Of a DNA stretch of 64,000 nt, positions 42,309 through 53,429 are shown in pieces; position 1 is the first letter of the stretch, and every line of letters begins with the position of its first letter. The notes beneath the pieces were generated by a model. It was given only the letters and a program-made list of their open reading frames with translations. It made no database searches and was not told the DNA's origin. The position numbers and the translations under genes are program-made. The stretch lies in NCBI GenBank assembly GCA_022410635.1, contig JAJVDF010000592.1, positions 568,655 to 632,654 of the forward strand, written 5' to 3'. Source of the stretch: Tretioscincus oriximinensis. Lineage: Eukaryota; Chordata; Lepidosauria; Squamata; Gymnophthalmidae.

Positions 42309-42517
42309 TGGGTACCAAGATGGAAGATTCCGCCCAGCCCAGCCGTGATCCTTCGAAGGTTTCCGTGGCACGTCCTGCACCCAGGAATGAGAGCTCATTG
42401 ACAACAGGATCCACAACGGAGCAGCTCATTTCCATCACACCATATCAAGGTGCTGCACACGTCCTTTCCACTGCAAGAACAGCACTAAAAATGGGCGTTT
42501 TGAATTTTCTTCCCTAA
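42309..42517 (+). CDS. IQCK: IQCK last coding exon and stop
   Basis: Acceptor 'gactcccag' at 42308. The carried G plus TG gives valine, then GTKMEDSAQPSRDPSKVSVA and on to TAA at 42515-42517, 69 residues in all. It aligns with human VKCKMEDDAVPAAKMKIPSS only through KMED, and is about 50 residues longer. The phase match and the KMED landmark support it. The long tail is low-complexity and Ser/Thr-rich, and needs transcript support. Confidence 0.75.
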
Positions 42518-42537
42518 TGTGGTGCCTTTCAGATAGG

Positions 42538-42662
42538 TTCATACACAGGCGCAGACGTTTAAACCGTCTTCAGTTCTGAAGAATTGGACTAAATCAGAAC
42601 TGGTTTTGTCCACTTTGTCGGGACTGACGATGGTTTGAAAGCATGTGTGTGACCAGGGCCAA
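42538..42662. repeat. FB-2 foldback element
   Basis: 'aaaccgtcttcagttctgaa' at the left is answered by 'gggactgacgatggtttgaa' and 'gtgtgtgaccagggcc' at the right. Confidence 0.75.
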
Positions 42663-43747
42663 ACACGGGCATGCTCACTGCATTCCGCAGCACCCAAGTC
42701 CGTTCCTTCCTTCCGATGGGTGTGTGATTGTCCGAGACAGATGTCCAAGATTGTCTAGATAGATGTCTTTGCAGCACTGCAGAGGACTGTCATGGCGAAC
42801 GCTGCGAATGCGCAGTTTGGTGCTGGACATGTGGGAATCAGGCNCTGCAAGATTTCCTGGGTGTGCACCTCTCCTGCAGTCCCGCTGAGACCTTCCGGGA
42901 CAGGGTGAGGTATAAATATAAATAAATAAATACAATAAACAAATTCCTAGATTTACATCCCGCCTACGTGTGCAGGGCCTATTTGTGGTACCGTGCATGC
43001 GCGCTACATCTGTGTTGATGGTGTGGCGCAATGTGCCCTGGGGAAAAGCACTAGTAACAGCTGCTCTTCCCTGAGGCTTTTAAAACTGGGCTGTACCTTT
43101 TTTTCACCCTGATCTAGTGAGAGGACGGTGTGGGTACCATTGAACTGTGTGGCACTTAACACCTTCCTAGCGCTAGGCTAGCATGGAGGAAGAAAAAACC
43201 TGTGTGGAAGCAATGAGTCCATAACCAAGGGTGTTCAGGTGTGGAGATTCATTTTCAGATGATTTTGCCCACAACTGCAGCCTCCATTGCGCCTTAATTG
43301 TGCCTGCTATGGCATTAATTCCACTGAGCCCAAATTGTCGCTCCTTTGCCCGATCATCAATTTGGGCCATAAGTTGATTTTGGAAAACTAAGATCCCGTG
43401 GAGCTCAAGCCTGATCAGAAGAACAATTTTCATTCCCACACAATCTACCCAAGAACTTACAACAGTGAAACTAGGTCCTCTAGATGTTACTGGGCGTTAG
43501 CTACTTCGGCTGCAGATGCACCAGGCCCGTTTCTGATTGAGAATGGGGTCAAAGGGGCCACCCTAGACTAACCTCTATCTGGAGGGCAAGCAAATATCAG
43601 CCCCCCCCCCCCCCCCGCCTTGAGATCTGCAAGGGAGGCCCTCTGTACCACCACTCTCAATAGCAAAGAAGGTGGGAACCCAGGACAGGGTCTTCTCAGT
43701 GGTGACCCCCCCAGGCTATGGAACGGCAGTTCCAGTTCATTAATAAA

Positions 43748-43885
43748 AAGGCCAGAGCCACACGTGTATTGTCAATCCAACTTCATTTCTGAAGAACTGG
43801 TCAAAACCAGGAAAAGGCTCTCCCGGGTTTAGTCCAGGTCTTCAGAACAGATGATGGACTGAAAATATGCGTCAGATTTTGGCCC
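43748..43885. repeat. FB-2 foldback element
   Basis: 'ttctgaagaactggtcaaaa' is opposed by 'gtttagtccaggtcttcaga'. The outer arm 'actgaaaatatgcgtcagat' leads to 'ttggcccgg'. Confidence 0.75.
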
Positions 43886-44847
43886 GGTACTAGCAGGCTC
43901 CTTGTTTTTTTAACAGTTAAGTGGAAAACATAGAAGTGGTGGAGAACACCGATACGAATGATTTGCTTTTTCACCTTTGCAGATTTTCTATCAACCGATG
44001 AAAATTCATCCTTTCCAGACAAATGATGGTGAATTTCTCCTCCTCCAGAGGGCTTCGTTGCCTCTCACCAGGTGCTCCAAACAGATCAGGACAACATGAA
44101 TCCTCGTGGGAATGAGGCCAAAGGACCTTGGCGGAGCTGCACCTGATGAACTGATGCCTTGTTCATCATACCACAATTTGACAAAAAAAGAGCTGCAAAC
44201 GGATACACCGCATTGTAAGTAAATAGTAAAGCTTTTATTTCTCATTTTGTTAAGAACAGCATTTTGAAAATAAAATGGATTTGCCCATGCTTTACAATTT
44301 CCTCTTTTACTTTTTTAAATATCGGATCTTTTCCTGTACAGTTCGTTCTGATATAGCTTGATTGTCTCGAAACCCCCCCAAAGACGTACGGGATTAAACG
44401 GGATGTCAACGGTCAGCAGGCCGGAGGGGAAATGGAACATTATAAAACACACACACACGCGCATTAATACATTTAATAAATAGGTATCAAAAAACGAGGC
44501 TCGACTCTCATTCAGTTAATAAAAAGCACCCTCTGTGTTATCTGGGAAGAGAGAAGGGAGCATCCCCATCCCTTCCCTTGTGGGAAAAGCGGCGTTTGCC
44601 TGCGGTTATGCTGCTTTTGGTTAGAACCGAGGCCTGAAGCCAAGCTAGACAAGGAGGGCAGCTACTCCAGGTAAGCCGTTAAAACAGTTATAATTTTAAA
44701 TGCTTTTCTCTGTCCTCTGAGCCGGAGACCCCAGTGGAGGCAGGTGGACACGACATGCTTCCCCATACCTGGACAGTCCTTGAAAAAGACACAGTAACCT
44801 GTTGTAAAAGGTGAAGCTTTTGGAATCTGTTGAAGGCCCTGCCCCCA

Positions 44848-44984
44848 TTGAGCCTTATTCTTGGCTATATCTTAGAGTAAGATCCTGCCATTTACATGCT
44901 AGTGTAAACTATGCCAGGCCATAATCTACACTGTCATGTGGATGGCCAAATGCTACACTGAGATATAACCAGAATAATGCTCAG
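44848..44984. repeat. FB-1 foldback element
   Basis: 'tgagccttattcttggctat' at the left, 'ctagtgtaaactatgccagg' in the centre, 'gagatataaccagaataatg' at the right. Confidence 0.85.
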
Positions 44985-45290
44985 GCATAAAGGGTAAAGA
45001 CGGGCAACCAGAGTGGAAGGCATTCTGGTGCCTTCTGTGCTTTGGAATTCACGCATGTCCATCTTGGTCACTTAAATCAAGGTGGACAAGGGGCGTGAAG
45101 TTGACAGCATGCGGAGAACTTGCTAAGGTTGGGAGGCCTCCACGGTGCCTCCTTGTGTCCTAAAATCAGCTGCCAAGCCCAGCTCTGTAAAAGTCCTTGG
45201 GATACTGCAAGCGCTTCAACGAGACTTGTGCCAACTCATTCAGGCGGTTCTTGGTTTGCAGGCAAACTGAACCACGGAAAACGCTGGTTC

Positions 45291-45370
45291 GGATCAGAGA
45301 ATCCTAGCGTTGGAAGGGATGTCTGGGGTGAACCACTCGCTCATTCCGGGATTCACTAAAACATCGGTCA
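45291..45370 (-). mobile_element. CR1 3' end remnant
   Basis: 'agaatcctagcgttggaagg' and 'aaccactcgctcattccggg' are the reversed CR1 terminus. Confidence 0.75.
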
Positions 45371-45522
45371 AAATCAAGGGGTATAGTAATTGGCTGAGCA
45401 AAGTGAACCACGTTTGCCCTGGCTCATATGCGGGCCGAAGCGCCCTGCTAAACAAAAAATAAAAATGAATGGAGTTGAGAACCAGGGTGGTTAGTTCAAT
45501 TTGGACCAAACTGTTCTCTCTT

Positions 45523-45677
45523 CTGGGTCTTATTCTTCACTATATCTCAGAATAGGCACCTGCTATCCATATGCTACTGCAGCCTAAGGAAGACCCCAGG
45601 TGGGACCTGCTGTAGCCTACACCAGCATGTGGACAGCAGCTCCCAATTCTGAGATATAATCCCAGAATAAGACCCAG
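45523..45677. repeat. FB-1 foldback element, reference copy
   Basis: A 155 bp near-perfect palindrome. The left end is 'ctgggtcttattcttcacta', with 'tatctcagaataggcacctg' further in. The right side is 'ccaattctgagatataatcc' ending 'cagaataagacccag'. The symmetry centre is near 45600. There is no coding potential. Confidence 0.9.
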
Positions 45678-46099
45678 TTCAGAAATTATCTTAGTTGCAC
45701 CTGTTTCATACATGCCCTTGAGTCCTTGAATTGTTGCTCTTTAGCAAAATTAAACCTTTAGGTAATACAATATTTGTTGAATTGTACCCCAAAGAATGGT
45801 AACCTGCCATTCTTGCTAAAAGCTCAAGAGACACAACTTGGGGCTCATAGGATCTCCTAGCTCTTGTTGAATTGCAGTGACACCATGGTGGACGGCTGGC
45901 CATGCTGCCTGGGACTCTACAATCCTGGAGCCAATCCATGCCTGGAACAGAAGTGCCCCACTTATGTCCCTTGGGATGTCCCTGGACTACAACTCCCAAC
46001 AATCCATGCTAGTATTGAGCATAGTGGGGGCCACAGAATGCTGGTTGTCATGAGAAGATTGTTGAAGAAATAGACATATTAATCTGGCTCCATAATGTC

Positions 46100-46290
46100 A
46101 AGCAAGGGGGAGTTCTTAGCACTTTGGACATGCACAAGAAAAAGAGAGGCAGCAGGAGCTTCCTTAGACAGGGCAACCTCACTTAGCCCAATATCTGAAG
46201 AAGTTGACTTGTACGAAAGCTCCTACTGCCTGCCTTTTACTTGTTAGTTTCTAAGATGCGAAGAGACCCCCTTTGCTAGATATTTTGGAC
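46100..46290. mobile_element. foldback MITE
   Basis: 'agttcttagcactttggaca' at the left and 'tagtttctaagatgcgaaga' at the right, with paired 'ttccttagacagggcaacct' and 'gaagttgacttgtacgaaag'. Confidence 0.7.
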
Positions 46291-46490
46291 ATTGGAAACC
46301 CAGATTTCTCCACCCTGTTCTGAGGAACCCAGGTCCTTTCTTCCCAGGTGGGACCTGCCATAGCTTGCATTCACATGCAAATGGCATATCCCTATTCCAG
46401 AATAAAATCCGAAATGATTCCCAGTACAGACAGGGGTTTTCCTTTATAAATACACACAGCACCGCAGTCCTAGGAATGTAATTCCCAAAC

Positions 46491-49400
46491 CAGGGGCTTT
46501 ATTAAATGGGAAAGGAGGTGGAAGGTCCTGTGCTTTTCAAAGTGACAGCGAAAAACAGTTTGAAGAATAACTGTGTTGATGGCTACGGAGAAGGGCTCTT
46601 CGCCAGATACATTCATAATCACTTTCATCAAAAGGCAAAAAGTATAATCGTCTTTGTCACACGAACAAAATTACAACCATGAACAAATNTACAATGTAAC
46701 ACTGAAGTGCCCTTTATAAAAAACCACAAACTGTTTGGGGGGGGAGAGGAGNGGTGCAGGGTGATCTGACATCACAGACCTCAGGAGACGGACAAAAAAA
46801 TAAATTAATTAAGCGTAAATTGAGTTTGCAAGTCATTTACTGATAAAAATGCACCCGTCCCTTTTGATAGTGGAATCCACACACTTCTCACCCTTGGGAG
46901 TATCAAGTGGAGCTCTTGGGTTTGCAGGATCCAGTCCTGCTTAAATAACTGACACAGCCATTGGTTTAATGAGTCAGGATTACTAAATCCACTCTGGTCT
47001 ACTAGACAAATGAAAAAAGAATTTAACAAGGTTAATTATACCTCTCCAGGCCACTATAGTTGAGTCGGTGCCCCAAAGAAACAAAATTAAAAACAAACCA
47101 GGATTTCCCCTTCTTCTTCTTTCTTTTTTTTTTTTGAAAAAAGATATTTTAAAAATTCAGAATATGAGTTTTTTTTGCCATTCGTGCCCAATTCATCCCA
47201 CATAGTTTAAATAATAAAACAGTTCCCTAAATCCACTTTCTTTGCTTTAAAAGCCTTCTTTCAAGCCACCGGATAAGAGTGGACGCCAGCCAGTGTTTTC
47301 ATTTCGTAATAAAGTGGTGCTTATTTTATTTAAACAAACTGCAGCATCTATTTCCAATCAAGGCTGGATATTAAAGTGGATTTTCAGCCTATTGTCCATC
47401 ATGCAACNTTTTCTCTAGCTGTTCTTTCAGCGCATCGTCTTCCCCACTCTCTTTTTTGCTCAGGACAGCCAAATACAAAATATTTGGGTTTGCTTGTACC
47501 GAAGAGAAAAATTATTGCTATTATTCCCACTGAGCAGAATGAAAATTAGTAAGATGATTATGGCAATAAAGGCAGTGTGTGAAAAAATGGCCTATGGCCT
47601 GACCTTGCCTTGCCTTTCATACAGAACAGACCAGGGTGGCTGCCTCCTAGACCTCGGGCGATTCTGCACTGGACAAGTCTGGGAACGGTATCAGGAGCCT
47701 CCCTTCTGCACATTGGCGCAGCCTAAGGGTAGTGGCACCTGTTAGACTGGAGCAGGGTCTTACTTGCGCAGCCCCAGTGGGTTCGCCGCACCCCTCATGA
47801 GTAAACCCGCCCCCTGTGAGATAGCTCCGCCCCATTGGGAGTTAGTCCTGTCTGGCACCCCTCTTAGATTGCACCAGCATGCAGCAGGGAGATCCTCGTA
47901 GGATTGGTGCTCCAGTGGATCAAGGTCCAGTGAGCAAAGGCCCAAAACAAGTGAAGAACCAGAGGAATTTCCTACCACAAAACTAGTCATTTTTCCTGGG
48001 AAACGATCAAGTGATTGAGCTAAACTTTATAAATTTCCATTCCAAAATAGAATCTGTGTCTCTACCTCAGAAGCAAAACCCATTTTCCCATCCCTCCTTC
48101 TTGCTTGCAACCTCATCTTTAAAAACAGCAACAACAGTAGTAGTAATAATAATAATAATGATAAAAATCCCAGGCACACACAAATAACCCCGTTGCATTT
48201 CTGCCTCTGGTTGCGCAGAGGGCGATCCTAGGCGGCCTGCAGGGTGCCATGGTGAGCGGTCACATGCTGGTGCAGCTTTCAGTGCTTGAAGGGTGAAAGG
48301 AATGCTTTGCTGAAGATCGTTCAAATCATAGAAATAAGGAAAGGCAGGAGGACCCCCAAGGAGGGAAGCAGCTCTCTCTGCNCTCTCCGTTCGCAGGCGT
48401 GAAGTCAGTCCCGTTCGGAAATAATTGAAAAAAACCTGCTCCATAAAAGCTGACAGTAAAGATGCACAAATCNTTGCGCCTGGTGATGCACCAGTGTTAG
48501 ACTAGGCTTAGAAGTGTGTGAGGAAGGAATATTCCTTGTTTCAGGGCAGGAGACCCTGCAAGAGGCACCTCTGTCTTCCTCCTGGCTGTAATCCTCTTGG
48601 CGTGTGGCTGTGCGAACCACACACAATGGCCGTGTGGGGCAGCCCTGCCATTCTGTCTCTGGCTAGTGAGTGGTGCTCCCCTTCCCTACTCTGTTCTCTC
48701 CCCCATTGCAGCCTTCGGAAGCAGCTCTTGCACTCTTTTATCAGTGCAGACCCTTTGCCTCCCTCTGGCAACCACAGTTGGCTTTGGCATTTCCTCCGAT
48801 GTCTCCTAGAAGGTGCGTGAACCACTCTAGTCCCTGTTTTATCCTGTTCCCTGGGAGTCCCGCCAACGTATCACTCTGATGCTTGTCTAATGCACACAGA
48901 TGTGGTGTCAGCCAGCAGCCCACCAATTGTCCTTGGGGAGTCTCAAGCAGAAGAAGGCAATTTTTTTACCTGTTCACTACTCCCCACAAATGGACTTCAG
49001 GAGTCCTGCCTGTTGCTTCACCTTGGAGGCAGGATCAAGTGATCCATCCTAGTAGCTGTTTACACCCTTGGCTTCCATGACCTTGTCTAATCCTGTCTTG
49101 AAGCTCTCCAGGCTGCCAGCTACCACCACCTCTTCTGGAAGTGAATTCCACAGAGNCATGATCATAAAGACCAACTTCCCAATAACTTATTTCGCTCTGG
49201 AATGATTTAACCTTAAAGGCCTCAAGGTAGCCAGCAGAGCTTATTCTGTGTGAACAATGGGGAGTTGTTCTCTTCCTATCCCTCGCCCGTTCTCTGGCGT
49301 CCGCCTTTTACAGGGCCCTGGCAAAGCCCATAGGGATGACTCTTTGCATTACCATGGGCCCGGAAGTCCTCTTTTATTCCCCAAGGCCCGGGCTCCCCTG

Positions 49401-49765
49401 TGTTTTCAGAGCACCATGTCAACACTTGCCTATTTTATTTTTTAAGATCTATCTCTCAAAATGTGCCTCCCTCTCTCTTTTTAATTTTAGCTTATAGATC
49501 ACTGCAAGAGGTTTTGCTTTTGTGGTTAGCTTATCAGTTCAACAGTGCTCACAATTTTTATTTTATTTTAAAACAAAACAGAACAAAGAAACAAACCCAA
49601 GCTGCCCGCTCTAAAAGTCCCCCAGCTTGTCGGCAGCTTTTCTTCTGAGTTCCTGCCTTCTTTGCTAGCTTTATATATGGACTCCTCCCTCTGAAAGAGA
49701 CATACTGCTGGGGAGTAAGGTCAGTTAGTGGTTCTCTCTCACTCTCTACAGCCTATCGGCTTTGT
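46491..49765 (-). other. GPRC5B: probable GPRC5B 3' untranslated region
   Basis: Starts right after the GPRC5B stop on the minus strand. The part 46490-47560 is AT-rich, with few repeats. It ends at an AATAAA on the minus strand (TTTATT at 46498-46503), which would give a long 3' UTR of about 3.3 kb. A CR1-like fragment (about 48900-49160) lies inside. Alternative signals at about 49557 (short form) and 44234-44239 (longer form) cannot be excluded. Confidence 0.4.
48900..49160 (-). mobile_element. CR1 fragment
   Basis: 'caggagtcctgcctgttgct' and 'ctgccagctaccaccacctc' match the reversed CR1 copies at 26500 and 39560. Confidence 0.8.
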
Positions 49766-49810
49766 TCACCAGAGGTGTCTTCCAGTGTAACTTGGTGGAG
49801 CAGTTGGGAT
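49766..49810 (-). CDS. GPRC5B: GPRC5B last coding exon (14 aa and stop)
   Basis: Minus-strand acceptor 'tatttacag' (to 49811), then IPTAPPSYTGRHLW and TGA (49768-49766). Human GPRC5B ends IPTAPPSHTGRHLW. The exon continues the frame from 53136 in phase 0. It was found by searching for that C-terminus; it is too short to be obvious as an open frame. Confidence 0.95.
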   Translation of the reverse strand: MPTAPPSYTGRHLW

Positions 49811-51123
49811 CTGTAAATAAGGATAACAAACCTTTAACTATGTATTTTATACGTCGTTTTTAGTGCATACACTTACATCCTAAAGTAGTATCCTGTTCAT
49901 AAAGGTTCATACCTTATATGTTGCATTATATGGACTGGTGGACCTCAAGCAGAGGTTCTCCAGATGTTCTAGAACAGAGATGTCCAATTGGTAGCCCTCC
50001 AGATGGTCCTGAACTAGAACAAACAACATTCGATTCCAACCCCAGCCCTGTGCCCACTCTGCTAAACACAATGGAATGTTGGGAGTTGTGGTTCAGGAAC
50101 ATCTGGAGGGCTACCAGGCCAGTTTGAGAGAACCATTGCTATAGGTGATTGAGCATGGCCCTCTGCTTCATGAAGGGCGTCAAATCAAAGCACCTTCAGA
50201 TTTAAACAGTCTCCTTTCTCCCCAACACCTTAGGAACATACATAATCTCCTCATGCCAAAGTTAATGAATCGGGTATCACAAAGTCACCAATAGCCGCTC
50301 TACCTGTGGACAACTCTTCAGAATATCTTCATTCAATTTTTGAAGATTTTGCATATAATTGTCCTTAAAAAAGTTCATACACAAAACAAAGTTCTGTTTT
50401 GTGTATCAACTTGTTGTGACACCTTGACCTCCCAGGCTGCTCTCCGTGATCTTCTCCCAGTCGATCTACAGTTCTAATGAGTGAAAAACCAGAACGCTCT
50501 GAGGAGAACCAGCTTTATCAGCTGTAGCCTGGGATGGTAGAACCTGACCCACGTTGATCTTCTCAGGAAGGACCAGGTCAACCCATGCAGGTCTATATTA
50601 TTTCAAAGAAGTAGCCGTGTTAACCTGAGTCCAGAATATCTAGCAGAGTCCCACAGCATCTTAGAACTACAAGAAAACAGTAGATTGCCTACGGAAGCTC
50701 CTGCTACCTCCCTTTATGGTTGTTGTTAATCTCTAAGGTGTTATGATACCTTTATCATTGTCTGGCACGGTTGTTTTTCATATGCTAATTCTGTGTTTTT
50801 TTTTAACCACCCTGAAGCCTTTGGGTAGAGGGTGCTATAGAAATGCAAATAAATGGACAAATAAATAGTCTACAATCCTGTCCAACAGCCACATATGCAA
50901 AGGCTTCTGGGTGGATGCCAATGAAAGAACCGCAAATATAGATCGTGACCCTCATGGTGTTGTGTCTTCCCCCTTCCCTCTGGGAAGATGCTCCACACAG
51001 ACCCAAAAAGATTTCAGTGTCCATTTGCCCATCATCTTCTCAGTGGGAACGGTTGCAGCAAAGAAATAGAAATCCCATGAATCCATTCCAGGAAATTCAA
51101 GTATAAATCAAACTGCTTGGCCC

Positions 51124-51305
51124 GATTGAAGAATCTGGTCTTTATACCCCGCCCTTTTCATCCAAAGGGACTCAGAGCGGCTTACAAGGTCATTTTTCAC
51201 CCAAAGGCTTACGTCAGTTCTATCTTCCCCACCATGCTGTGGTGGAACCCATTTATCTACTTGCAAATTTCTTTGCTTTTGCCTCTTGCACCACCGCGCC
51301 TCTTG
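51124..51305 (-). mobile_element. tRNA-derived SINE, 'gagcgccctct' type, partial
   Basis: 'tctttataccccgccctttt', 'gcggcttacaaggtcatttt', 'ccatttatctacttgcaaat', ending 'cttgcaccaccgcgcctctt'. Confidence 0.8.
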
Positions 51306-51860
51306 GAATGTCCTAGTTTTGGGGGAGGTCTCAGGAGGGGACAGAGGCCTCAAGGAACAGGAGGCTGGACGAGACACTCCAGCTCAGCTTCATGCTCCAA
51401 TGTGAGCTTGCAGCCAGAGCAATCCGCCCAAGGGTGTCTCTGGCCTGGGGTGTGTGTGTGTGTATGTCAGTGTGGGGCTTACTGTAGCTTGGAAGCCGTA
51501 TTAGCTGGAAGCGGTATTAACTGCTCCAGGGTTCGCCGTCAGCTGATCCTGCGCCAGGCAATCTGGCTGCCTGCACATCTGCTCCCTTTAAAGCCATGCG
51601 CCCTTTTCAGGGCGAGAGGCTGGGTGGGCCGGGATTCCCCTGTCCTCAGAGCGTCCAGGATTTGTGCTTTGGTGGATGGAATCATTGGTGGATGGACATT
51701 TGCTTGATGGAATCAGCTGGCGAATGGGGGGAAAAACAACTCGTGCCTGAGTTCTCCCACGGCACGGAAGTGGGATCACGCACAGCATTTGAAGCAGCAA
51801 GCGTGTGGGGAATGGGACAGCGAGAGGGGAGGTCAGCATTCCTGCTTGGTTTAGCAAACG

Positions 51861-52022
51861 AAAGGAAGAAGAAGGAGAAGGAGAAGGAGAAGGAGAAGGA
51901 GAAGGAGGAGAAGGAGAAGGAGAAGGAGAAGGAGAAGGAGAAGGAGAAGGAGAAGGAGAAGGAGAAGGAGAAGGAGAAGGAGAAGAAGAAGAAGAAGAAG
52001 AAGAAGAAGAAGAAGAAGAAGA
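51861..52022. repeat. (GGAGAA)n/(GAA)n microsatellite at a SINE tail
   Basis: About 25 GGAGAA units followed by a pure GAA run. It passes without a break into the tail of the minus-strand SINE at 52020. Confidence 0.97.
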
Positions 52023-52319
52023 ACTGGGTTCTTATACCCTGCTTTTCTCACCTTTCAAAGGGACACAAAGCAGCTTACAAGGATATATTTTGCCCGAAGG
52101 CTCACATTCTATCTTCCCCACCAGGCTATGGTGGTTCCCATGTATCTACTTGCAGTCAGTTGCAATTTCTTGCAGTTCTTTCTTTCAAATAGCTGGGTTG
52201 GCTAGAGCTACAGGCTAGTGGAAGGTGCTCAGCCCTCCCCACGTCCCACACAGGGCTTCGAAACCCCATCTCCCAGGCGAGAGACGGATTCCTAAGCAAC
52301 TGAGCTATCCGTGCCTGTA
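52020..52319 (-). mobile_element. tRNA-derived SINE, full-length
   Basis: 'actgggttcttataccctgc' through 'gcaactgagctatccgtgcc'. The complement of the B box is at 'gggcttcgaaaccccat'. Confidence 0.92.
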
Positions 52320-52624
52320 GGAAGGCAGAAAGAGCCAAAGGTCGGGTGTGTTGACTGAAATACATGCAGTGCAAAGGAGGTTCGAAGGAGCCTTTTTGGC
52401 GCCCGAGTCCTGGCTAAGGCCTTCTCTCGGGGCCCTGCCCAAAGATTAGCACCAGGGCTTGCAGTAGCTTGCCATGATGTTGGCATGACCTCATCTGCAC
52501 TTGCCTCTTCTTGGAGCCTTACAGGGACTCAACAGCTGAGAGAGCTCTGGGTGTGCAAAGGGAAAGGCAGGAAAGGGAAGGGGTCCCTTCCAGAGGAAGA
52601 CATGGGGTTTTACATCAAGCAAAA

Positions 52625-52986
52625 GGAGGAAGAAGAAGAAGAAGAATCCGGCTTTTCCACCCTGCCCTCCTCAACCTAACTGACTCAGAGAGGCTTACAA
52701 TGTTATTTCCCCCCCCGAAGCCTTGCATCTATTCTATCTTCCCCACCAAGATGTGGCAGGACCTGTTTACCTACTTGCAAATTTATTTGCTTTGGAACAG
52801 CTGGTTTGCCTGAGGCTAAGGGGTGAGCACCTTCTCCTACCCTGTAGCTCTAGCCAACACAGCTATTCAAAAGCAAGAATTGCAAGAAATTGCAACAGAC
52901 TGCAAGTAGATAAACGGGAACCGCTTTGAGTCCCTTTGAAAGGTGAGAAAAGCGGGGTATAAGAACCCGGTTCTTCTTCTTCTTCT
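52625..52986. mobile_element. two SINE pieces in opposite orientation
   Basis: 52625-52818 is minus-oriented ('tttatttgctttggaacagc' near its end). 52821-52986 is plus-oriented ('cacagctattcaaaagcaag', 'gcggggtataagaacccggt'). They meet at 'ctgaggctaaggggtgagca', much as in the inverted SINE at 14 kb. Confidence 0.75.
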
Positions 52987-53135
52987 AAGGCCATGAGGCC
53001 GCAAACTCCAAAATCTCATGCAACTGTGTAATTGGAACACCTCCCCCAGCAGACAGCGGCATTGCTTCCTGCGTTGGAAGTTGGAAGTCGTTTCCTAAAA
53101 CGAAGCTGCTTCTAGGGTGCCACCTTGATACTTAC

Positions 53136-53248
53136 GGTCCCACCGTTCAGGACCACGGCCATCTCCGTGGGCTGGTAGACGTTGCTACGGAAGGGTGCGC
53201 TGGGACGGCTCCCCAAGCTGCCGTTGCGAAATCCAGCCGTTCGTAAAG
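53136..53248 (-). CDS. GPRC5B: GPRC5B coding exon, cytoplasmic tail
   Basis: Minus-strand acceptor 'acccccag' and donor gtaagt (53135). The carried G plus CT gives alanine, then LRTAGFRNGSLGSRPSAPFR and SNVYQPTEMAVVLNGGT. It matches the intracellular C-tail of human GPRC5B, including the tyrosine in VYQPTEM. Human repeats a GSLGKRPS unit here; this sequence has it once. It leaves in phase 0. Confidence 0.97.
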
Positions 53249-53429
53249 CTGGGGGTGGGTGGGGGGAAGGATAAGGAACAGAAAAGACATGAGTGATTAG
53301 TTTCCTGGCGTGGCCCCAGTGGTTCTCAGGGTCCACGTGGCCCTTGGGCAAGAATTGTTAGCGGCATCTGCCACTTTCCCTTCACCTTCAAGTTTAGCAA
53401 CACTTTCCCTAACACCAGGTTTAATCTTT

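Larger units (their letters stand above)
42518..46490. other. IQCK-GPRC5B tail-to-tail intergenic region
   Basis: FB-2 copies (42538-42662, 43748-43885), L2-like ends (42885-42945, 43610-43740), FB-1 copies (44848-44984, 45523-45677, 46345-46435), a CR1 end (45291-45370) and a MITE (46100-46290). The region 44216-44680 is AT-rich and free of recognised repeats; it may belong to an extended GPRC5B 3' UTR. Confidence 0.6.
49811..53135 (-). other. GPRC5B intron 3
   Basis: A MITE (50615-50740), an L2-like end (50770-50865), SINEs (51124-51305 minus; 52020-52319 minus; inverted composite 52625-52986) and the array 51861-52022. The stretch 51310-51860 is GC-moderate and unassigned. Confidence 0.65.
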
